From positions 8,714,739 to 8,778,738 of the forward strand of contig OZ026596.1 in the NCBI GenBank assembly GCA_964020085.1: 64,000 bases of DNA, written 5' to 3'. The DNA comes from Micromussa lordhowensis (Eukaryota; Cnidaria; Anthozoa; Scleractinia; Lobophylliidae). The position numbers and the translations under genes were made by a program. The notes under the pieces are model-generated. The model did no database searches. It saw nothing but the letters and a program-made list of their open reading frames with translations, and was not told the origin of the DNA. Below, in pieces: positions 59,601 to 64,000 of the stretch (position 1 is the stretch's first letter; every line of letters starts with the position of its first letter).

Positions 59601-62600
59601 AAGGGCGGAGAAATTTGGTTTACTTTAAAGTTATTATGTTGATTTTCGTTTTTATAGTGAAAAAGATCCCAGCACTGTGTTTGTCAGTAATCTGTTGTTT
59701 TCAATCGACGAAGAGCGTCTGAAGGAAACTTTCCTACCGGTATGTAGCGATTAACGCTCGTGTGTTCTGCTACTTGTAACCAAGGGTTCTTTCACTGAAT
59801 TGTAAGTCAAGTCATTCAAGTATCGCATCAAACACGAAAGAGCGTATCTGACCACATTACCAAACACCGAGAAGAGGGTTGAAAATACGACGCGTAGTGG
59901 AGTATTTTTTTAAGAGTTTCGATGTGTTTGGAAATATGGCCAAACACTGTCTTGAGTGTTTTGATTTATCTTCTCAATCGAATCCAAAACTAAGGAGAAA
60001 ACGGAGAAATAAAATCGTATAAATCTATGCTAATTAAGATCAGATATTCAAACACCGTCACGGTCATGATTTCCTTTGTTTAAACTTGATGAATTATTAA
60101 TGAGTTTGAGAAAATGCAACAAACGTTGCTTAACTTCAGCCCCGGGTTGTTCGAAAGCCGGTTAACGCTAACCCAGGATTAAAAGTTAACCGAAGTATCA
60201 ATTTTTCTTGTTTAAAAATGTTTTTCACCACTTATTTTTCGTGTTTGAGATTGCTCAAGCTCAAAACTGAAGGACAAAATGTATTAACAGATAACCTTAT
60301 CGAAAAAATATAAAACTGAAATCAAAATCCTCACTAATCCTGGGTTAGCTTAATCCGGCTTTGAACAAACCGGCCCACTGATGTTCTAGAAATCCTTATG
60401 GATGGTTTTGCAGCATATCAATATGAGTTACATAAGCAGTGCTGTTTCGTTGTTTGCAAGATAGCAATTTGTGGTAACTATGTTTCATTCCAGCTTGGTG
60501 AAATAACGGAAATTCGGCTGGTCAAGAACCAAATGGGGAAATCAAAAGGATTTGCTTACGTCGAGTTCAAGAACCAGGTCAGAAGTGAACAATGTTATTA
60601 CATGGAAAGAAATGATTTTATAACATGCCACAGAAAATACAGCCAATCAGAATACAGGAACGCTGTTGTATATTCGACGGAATGACAATCAACCTTTCTA
60701 TCATATGCCGCGCGTATGTCGCATTGTGTTGGTCACTGTGTTTTCTATGGCATGGTATAAAATAGTCACGCAACGCTCTCTCGTGGTTATCATGGAATAT
60801 CCCACTTGTCACTTGCATTTTCTTGAGATAATATAAGTGACTCCTGGGATTCACTCGAAAGCGTTGCATAACTAGTATGTTTTTGTTAAAGATTTGTGTA
60901 TCAGTTGGTGACGTTCTATTGGAAAAGCAGTTTTCATGCAATATTTTTACAAACTCTTAAAATTTTCTACACTATGCCGCAATACCCTGCTCTCCTATTC
61001 AACACTGTAGGAGTCCAGCGAAAGACCTGAGAAAACGGAACACAACCTTGGTAGGGGAGGGGGGGCGAGCGGCGGGGAAAGGATTAATTTAAACGTGGGG
61101 AGAATTCAAGTAGCTTATGCCACTTACTGATTAGCATCGTTTTCAACGTTGTTTAACTTAACATTGCTATGTGTTTTGTTTGCTTTTTTTCCTCACAGCG
61201 TCTGAACCAATGTTGTTTTTTTTTGTTATTGTAATTTAGTCTTCAGTTCAAGCTGCGCTATCCATGGACAGAACCAAGTTGGACGGGAGACCCATGTTTA
61301 TTTCGCCGTCTGTGGACAAGTCTAAAAACCCAACACAATTCAAGGTATTCTCGGTATTGGTAATGCAATGGAGGCTCGTGCGGGGAAATATTTTTAAAAA
61401 GACATTTATTTAATGTCATTTGCATTTGAAAAGACTCCCCGCATTATACGAATTTAGTAAATTCTCAGCTCCGACTATTGCATTTCTAGCTTTTTGATTG
61501 GCTAAACAACTCCGAGTATGAGCCAATAGTCGGAGTTTTACGTCATATGGAAAATAGTGCGCCAAGTTTAAAAATTTTCCGCACGAAGTTTTCAACTTCA
61601 GCCCCCTATAATGGCCGAAATAAAAATCGGCGGCAAAACCCGGTTTGAGAATTTACTAAAACAATTATTCCATTCGCCCTTGTTGGATATGAAGCGATTA
61701 TAACCAACTCGCGCTACGCGCTCGTTGGTTATTTTATCACTTCATATCCAACTCGGGCTCATGGAATAATTGTTATATAGTCTTAGGTTAATATCGTTTC
61801 CATCCTTGGTGGTCTGGGGAGTGGGCACTGGATCGAGCGGTCTGGGCTCAAGCCTTGGCCTGGTTCAGCGGCAGTGTAGGAGAACGGTTCCTAAGTACTT
61901 CATGTATCCCTTTCAGATATTATAGTGTATCTAATACACTATAATAAGGATAAATATACTATGCTACGTTCTAAATACACTATGATAAGGGATACACCAA
62001 GTACTTACCGAACGGTTCGTTCCTCCTTTGTTTTGTTTCTGGCCGCTCACATGACCACACCTGAGGGACAGCTAGCAGTAATACAATTGAAAGTGCGAGC
62101 TTTCTTTGTACACAAAATATTCAATTCTGTCAATGTTTTCGTCTACTTCGCAGTTTCCTACGTCACTGGACAAGAAAACTGTGTTTGTCTCCAATCTCCC
62201 ATTTGACGTTAAAGAGTCAGAGGTAGAGAATTTGTTCAAGGAGGTAAGGTCATACTTTCTTTCACTGTCGTATCATCGATGTCACATTTACTGTGAAATG
62301 TTATGCGTCTGTAGTTTATCATCTGTATTTTTCAAATGTCACGCAATTATTCTCTTAGACACGTTGCGTGACGATGTAACGGATATTTGACCGTGTAGCC
62401 ACTTGGTTGAGTGTTTCAAACATCTAGTTTTCTTTCATAAGTATTTTTCCTAATCAACACTTTCTCTGAGTTTCTTCAAATTCATTCTCTATTCTTTGTA
62501 ATTTATAATATTTTTTATTCTCAATTTATGATTCATTTTAGCACGGGAAAGTAAACCAGGTCAGGCTTGTGACCAATCGAGCCGGTAAACCCAAAGGATT

Positions 62601-63692
62601 TGGTTATATAGAGTATGAACAAGAGGTAGGAAAGCAATCCATATTTCACTTCTCTTTAGGCGGCGCGCGAAATACCCACGTCATCTGCTAAATCAAAAGC
62701 AGTCACTAGTACACCGTTTTCGCATTCTCGGTATTGGACTGGAACTAGCATGCAACTGAGGCTAACGCCTTTTTAATGATATTGCCCAAAATGAGCCTCC
62801 ATTGCAAGCTAGTTCCAGTCTTGTACCGAGAACACAAAAAGGCCCATTTGTTAAACGAACGTTCGATTAGCAGACTTCGCCCTTTGATTGAAAGCCCAGG
62901 AACAAAATTACGTGCTCTGAGGTTGTTTCTGATTGGTGGAAAATATCTTCGGTCTGTTCATTAGCTTTTTCTCGTTACTTATAATTTTGTCTACATTTCA
63001 TAGTGTTCTCAAACTACTTTGAGTGTTCTATGATGGTAAAATACCCCGTTTTGCCTTCTTTACAAGCTCGATGGTATAGATTTAACCCGCGGGAATAAAT
63101 AAAACTTGGTTTTACATGTATCATACTCCGATAAAACATGATTTTTAGCCGATCAGGTCGCATACATAACTGTAATAATATAACCGTTTATAATTTACTT
63201 TATTATACGACTGATGAAATTACTTCATTGTGATTGGCTGAGAGCAGGCCGATCTGTCGTTAATTCTTAATTTGCACTGCAGTGCAAATTAACGCGCGCG
63301 AATTCGCGATTTTCTCAGTCATATAATAAATGACCAAAATAAGAAATGAGTATGAAAGCTCGAGCAATTAAGGATTCTTTCAATTTGCACTCACCTAAGT
63401 GCTCGTGCAATTTTGAGAGAATTCTCAAATATCACTCGTATTGTAAATCCTTAATCAGTGCACTAGCATTCATACGATTACCTATAACAACTTTGCATAA
63501 TAAAGTAGTGTACCTACCTGTATTAATGTCATGTGTCTGTTAACAGACCGGGGCGTCAGCAGCCATTGTAGCCTTAGACGGAAGTCTGGTCGGAGACAGG
63601 CAAATCTCAGTTGCTTTGTCAAACCCACCGAGCAGAAAACCCAGGCAGCCTGGGGTCGACCAACAGCAGCGAGCGAAAGAACAGCCGGGAAG
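39757..63692 (+). CDS. SART3: SART3, U4/U6 snRNP recycling factor (3' end outside window)
   Basis: Nuclear RNA-binding protein that helps re-anneal U4 and U6 snRNAs and recruits the deubiquitinases USP4/USP15 (family knowledge). Coding exons seen: 39757-39933, 41727-41853, 42546-42650, 43286-43410, 43539-43598, 43870-43913, 45214-45275, 46535-46659, 47340-47495, 48324-48428, 49171-49204, 50046-50156, 51090-51152, 51810-51868, 52712-52821, 54047-54159, 55085-55161, 55380-55514, 55946-56036, 57420-57498, 59658-59739, 60494-60577, 61240-61344, 62154-62243, 62542-62625, 63547-63692. All borders are GT-AG and all phases join, giving about 850 residues. Human SART3 has 963, so the rest, including the C-terminal LSm-binding motif, should lie beyond 64000. 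Domain order is acidic N-terminus, HAT repeats, basic coiled coil, RRM1, RRM2. Confidence 0.95.
40281..40632. repeat. Degenerate GGTCCATG minisatellite in SART3 intron 1
   Basis: Many imperfect copies of GGTCCATGGACAGG and GGTCCATGTGAACCAGG, roughly 20-30 bp apart, with a higher-order period of about 60 bp. The 88-codon frame inside is a by-product. Confidence 0.8.
40675..41057. repeat. Inverted-repeat element with TTAAGGTGGCTC ends
   Basis: TTAAGGTGGCTCGAAACAG matches the complement of CTGTTTTGAGCCATCTTAA at the other end. An internal GAGCCACCTTAA suggests a nested or partial second end. Confidence 0.8.
41178..41215 (+). repeat. tRNA-like SINE head fragment
   Basis: GTTCTCGTAGCTCAGTGGAT is tRNA-like with an A box TAGCTCAGTGG, but there is no B box downstream. 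Truncated SINE head. Confidence 0.45.
41727..55161 (+). CDS. SART3: SART3 exons 2-17, HAT repeat region
   Basis: Residues about 60-551 encode half-a-TPR helices. Recognisable landmarks are PYHYDSHVELIKLLR (exon 2), ELWSEWLKDEIPLA and FERAVKDYQ (exon 3), VWILYCQFMMD (exon 4), SIWEGYREFEADI (exon 5), FKRQLAVPL (exon 7), LREFEDWLED (exon 8), LYERAMKENCLVGDMW (exon 9), HERAVRNCPWVSLLWQNYL (exon 10), LQLWHCYCDYMRRRV (exon 12), ERSWARVE (exon 14), CQRLWDNV and EYWLEYANI (exon 15), CRKVLQRAVQ (exon 16) and GTLEDWDAAF (exon 17). The order matches vertebrate SART3 throughout. In the family, the C-terminal HAT part dimerises and binds USP4/USP15. Exon 11 (49171-49204) is only 34 bp but keeps the frame. 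Confidence 0.93.
43962..44791. repeat. Inverted-repeat element with TTAAAGTGC ends (intron 6)
   Basis: Starts TTAAAGTGCCACTATGATG and ends CTGAGTAGCACTTTAA, so about 13 bp of the ends pair, with a TTAAAGTGC terminus shared with the 28392-28827 element. Internal gene content is absent. Confidence 0.65.
45331..45752. repeat. Inverted-repeat element with TTAAAGGGAACCTCC ends (intron 7)
   Basis: TTAAAGGGAACCTCCACTCT and AGAGTGGAGGTTTCCTTTAA bound about 422 bp. The inner CCATCTTGGATT and AATCCAAGATGG also pair. Confidence 0.85.
46230..46406. repeat. MITE with TATAGAGCGTTTTCAC ends (intron 7)
   Basis: Perfect 16-bp terminal inverted repeats TATAGAGCGTTTTCAC and GTGAAAACGCTCTATA. A TA target, as in mariner-like MITEs, is likely. 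Confidence 0.85.
48652..48820 (+). repeat. tRNA-derived SINE (intron 10)
   Basis: The tRNA-like body at about 48685-48755 has A box TAGCTCAGTTGG and B box GTTCGAATCC. The leader TGAATACATGAAAT and tail CAGGCTTTAATTTCA...GCGATGATCAT match the foldback element at 19362-19586. The ends do not make an acceptor stem, so this is not a tRNA gene. Confidence 0.75.
50163..50475. repeat. MITE-like element, copy 1 (intron 12)
   Basis: It lies just after SART3 exon 12 and shares GACCAAGCATGAGGTCAAGATGGCTGG (given in two parts: GACCAAGCATGAGG, TCAAGATGGCTGG), TTCTTTTTTTGC, and an ending ATAATAAA with the copy at 54199. About 80-85 per cent similar by eye. Confidence 0.7.
51484..51726. repeat. MITE-like element with GGGTTGTTTGAA ends, copy 1 (intron 13)
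   Basis: The left end GGGTTGTTTGAAAGCTGG pairs with the right end AGCTGGCTTTGAACAACCCG. CTAACCCAGGATTA and its complement TAATCCTGGGTTAG (approximately) lie inside. The second copy is at 60139-60377. Confidence 0.82.
51940..52110. repeat. Dispersed repeat, inverted copy of 35455-35650
   Basis: GCAGTTGGACAAACAAGGCT, TAAATGATTCCTAATTACTT and TGCAGTGGGGTAAAGG are shared with the copy in the minus-strand gene. Confidence 0.7.
52283..52578. repeat. Inverted-repeat element with TTTAGATGAG motif (intron 14)
   Basis: GTTTAGATGAGAGTATGTAAACACGG near 52319 (in parts GTTTAGATGAG and TATGTAAACACGG) recurs inverted near 52420 and again direct near 52535. Palindromic, non-coding. Confidence 0.7.
52905..53224 (-). 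pseudogene. BEL/Pao-type retropepsin relic in SART3 intron 15
   Basis: The minus-strand frame gives STNSLLDSGAQRSLIRQETA and then DILGLKGKDVSTLLTKW. This matches the aspartic protease of BEL/Pao LTR retrotransposons, with the catalytic DSG triad at LLDSGAQ and the typical RSxIR after it. Stops at 53107-53109 (upstream) and 52945-52947 (downstream) interrupt the frame, so it is dead. The same frame runs open upstream through about 53224 with loosely linker-like residues. No reverse transcriptase, integrase or LTRs were found nearby. The 128-codon plus-strand frame at 53113-53499 is the antisense shadow of this relic. Confidence 0.65.
53618..53732. repeat. Two-copy 57-bp tandem repeat
   Basis: GCGCTTTTTCACGTACGCC at about 53619 recurs as GCGCTTTTTCACGCACGCC at about 53677, each followed by AAACAAAYAGTCGCGC. 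Confidence 0.75.
54199..54512. repeat. MITE-like element, copy 2 (intron 16)
   Basis: Second copy of the element at 50163. It is the better preserved one, with internal GAGCGGGCAAGATAGCTCCG and complementary CGGAG...TTGCCCGCTCG. It also lies shortly after a HAT exon. Confidence 0.72.
54590..54930. repeat. Relative of the GGTCATAAATAGG element (intron 16)
   Basis: Contains CGGGGAGG runs, GGTCTGAAATAAGGTATGC and GGTCTGAAATAC, and ends in a C-run followed by CTGGGG. Same style as 25255-25560. Confidence 0.55.
55198..55224. repeat. TGAC microsatellite
   Basis: About six uninterrupted TGAC units, 35 bp after SART3 exon 17, followed by related GACGGACGGGCG. Confidence 0.85.
55380..57498 (+). CDS. 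SART3: SART3 exons 18-20, basic coiled coil and linker
   Basis: Exon 18 (55380-55514) encodes a Lys/Glu/Arg helix: VAEKEVALAKAEEDAQERRK, then KKVEQKKAKMEIKKRK. It corresponds to the coiled coil and nuclear signal of human SART3. Exons 19 (55946-56036) and 20 (57420-57498) encode a polar linker, residues about 597-653, with KRIEEDSGEPAAKKPN, a bipartite-like basic signal. The split codons at the exon 19/20 and 20/21 borders join without stops. The linker residues are not conserved enough to verify beyond frame and composition. Confidence 0.85.
56259..56900. repeat. Cluster of inverted-repeat elements (intron 19)
   Basis: GTGTTTCTATCGAGTT and its complement occur at about 56280, 56700 and 56858, with inner arms around TAGTATAAATCTACTAG. 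At least two related elements are nested here. Confidence 0.7.
56971..57042. repeat. Palindromic segment (intron 19)
   Basis: CAAGGTCGAGGTAAGGG pairs imperfectly with CCCTTACAGAGACCTTG around a perfect centre CAGCCGAAGCC-GAA-GGCTTCGGCTG. Non-coding. Confidence 0.75.
58052..58186. repeat. Palindromic MITE (intron 20)
   Basis: CTTATTAACCGAGCTTGGTC pairs with the complementary right end CTGCTCGGTTAATAAG. Inner GGGAGAATCTTGACC and GGTCAAGATTCTCCC are exact complements. Confidence 0.85.
58490..58690 (+). repeat. Possible LINE 3' tail (intron 20)
   Basis: AT-rich stretch ending GTGAAATAAATGAACCATGAACC, with a short tandem at the very end as in non-LTR elements of the CR1/L2 type. No reverse transcriptase nearby. 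Confidence 0.3.
59126..59395. repeat. Dispersed element, copy 1 (intron 20)
   Basis: Contains CAAACACCGAGAAGAG, TTGAAAATACGACGCG, CGGAGTATTTTT, CTTCTCAATCGAA and TATGCTAATTAAGA in the same order as the copy at 59813-60105. GTGTTTGG and CCAAACAC pairs indicate foldback arms. Confidence 0.75.
59658..61344 (+). CDS. SART3: SART3 exons 21-23, RRM1
   Basis: Three exons (59658-59739, 60494-60577, 61240-61344) encode the first RNA-recognition motif, residues about 656-735. RNP2 is TVFVSNL at the start and RNP1 is KGFAYVEF in exon 22. Exon 23 adds AALSMDRTKLDGRPMFISPS and then VDKSKNP, which is nearly the same as in vertebrate SART3. Aromatic residues at the RNP1 positions 3 and 5 (F, Y) are present, so RNA binding should be retained. 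Confidence 0.95.
59813..60105. repeat. Dispersed element, copy 2 (intron 21)
   Basis: Same element as 59126-59395, on the other side of SART3 exon 21. Confidence 0.75.
60139..60377. repeat. MITE-like element, copy 2 (intron 21)
   Basis: Second copy of the 51484-51726 element, with ends CCGGGTTGTTCGAAAGCC and GGCTTTGAACAAACCGGCCC. Confidence 0.82.
61437..61780. repeat. Inverted-repeat element (intron 23)
   Basis: TTAGTAAATTCTCA near 61449 pairs with TGAGAATTTACTAA near 61645. An inner palindrome at 61664-61772 has AACCAACTCGCGC-TACGC-GCGCGTTGGTT-like arms and CAATTATTCCAT/ATGGAATAATTG ends. Confidence 0.65.
61872..62020. repeat. Foldback around AACGGTTCCTAAGTACTT (intron 23)
   Basis: AACGGTTCCTAAGTACTT and AAGTACTTACCGAACGGTT face each other, with GTATCCCTTT/AAGGGATAC and TATAGTGTATCTAATACACTATA inside. 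Confidence 0.65.
62154..63692 (+). CDS. SART3: SART3 exons 24-26, RRM2 and start of C-terminal tail
   Basis: Exons 62154-62243, 62542-62625 and 63547-63692 encode the second RNA-recognition motif, residues about 747-825. RNP2 is TVFVSNLPF and RNP1 is KGFGYIEY; the segment VRLVTNRAGKPKG is almost identical to vertebrate SART3. Exon 26 ends with ISVALSNPPSRKP and a Gln/Arg-rich tail, then donor GGGAAG|GTACGT in phase 2. The remaining tail must be encoded beyond the window; nothing coding was recognised in 63693-64000. Confidence 0.94.
63175..63330. repeat. Inverted-repeat element remnant (intron 25)
   Basis: ATTATACGACTGATGAAAT near 63211 is loosely answered by TTCTCAGTCATATAATAAA near 63312, with GCAGTGCAAATTAACGCGCGCGAATTCGCG inside (in parts GCAGTGCAAATTAACG, CGCGAATTCGCG). 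Confidence 0.5.
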
Positions 63693-63939
63693 GTACGTAC
63701 ACGTGACTTTGTTCGAGTAGTTTTACTGTTGTGTGTTTTAAAAATACACCTGGAACCCAGTAACGGTGTCGGACCATTAGCCCGCTGGAAAGGTAGAGGA
63801 AAAGAAAGGAACAAAAAATAAACAAGAAGCATGGATAGTTAGGAGTTGGGAAAGTTGAGACGGATTGTGAAGGAAGAACTTAGAAAATTGGTTCAAGTCT
63901 TTCAACACGAATCATTTGTGTCGAAGCTTTTTGGAATAC

Positions 63940-64000
63940 AGTTAACTCTCTCTTAACGGACACCTTTATAAGACGGACACCTCTATAAGACGGACACCTC
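63940..64000. repeat. GGACACCTCTATAAGAC repeat at window end
   Basis: AACGGACACC then TTATAAGACGGACACCTC twice, running off the window. A short direct repeat widespread in animal genomes (recollection). Confidence 0.6.

Overview
The window looks like nuclear DNA of an anthozoan cnidarian, probably a stony coral (inference). Supporting signs are an AT-rich genome, many short spliceosomal introns with GT-AG borders, an intronless glutamate-receptor-like class C GPCR, Penelope-like retroelements, and a dense load of short inverted-repeat elements and tRNA-headed SINEs.

Layout. Positions 1-17200 hold no cellular gene. They form a many-unit tandem array: five units of about 1.71 kb, then units of about 1.11-1.19 kb. 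One junction motif (AAGATC-N-GATCTT followed by CTTG) recurs at 1071, 2783, 4496, 6235, 7948, 9262, 10375, 14841, 16026 and 17179. Five of the shorter units carry a tRNA-like segment with A and B boxes on the minus strand. One unit is split by a 3310-bp foldback element (11037-14346) with a 6-bp target duplication; its uninterrupted sites are visible in the two neighbouring units. The foldback carries a 20-bp minisatellite and a zinc-ribbon relic in each arm, and a Penelope GIY-YIG fragment in its centre.

Positions 17200-22000 are mostly small inverted-repeat elements and SINEs, plus one orphan exon resembling the N-terminus of PDE5/6/11-type phosphodiesterases (minus, about 19663-19790). Positions 22028-24754 encode a complete 908-residue metabotropic-glutamate-receptor-like GPCR in one exon. 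Positions 24755-32320 are non-genic, with several inverted-repeat elements and a 1.54-kb Penelope-like relic (29679-31220) in a head-to-head inverted arrangement.

Positions 32321-39598 (minus) hold a six-exon gene for an unrecognised 608-residue charged protein. Head-to-head with it, across 158 bp, starts SART3 (plus, 39757 to beyond the window). Twenty-six coding exons can be joined with consistent phases: HAT repeats, a basic coiled coil and two RRMs. Only the extreme C-terminus is missing. SART3 acts in U4/U6 snRNP recycling; the two genes probably share one promoter region. The SART3 introns are filled with short inverted-repeat elements and contain an antisense BEL/Pao protease relic.
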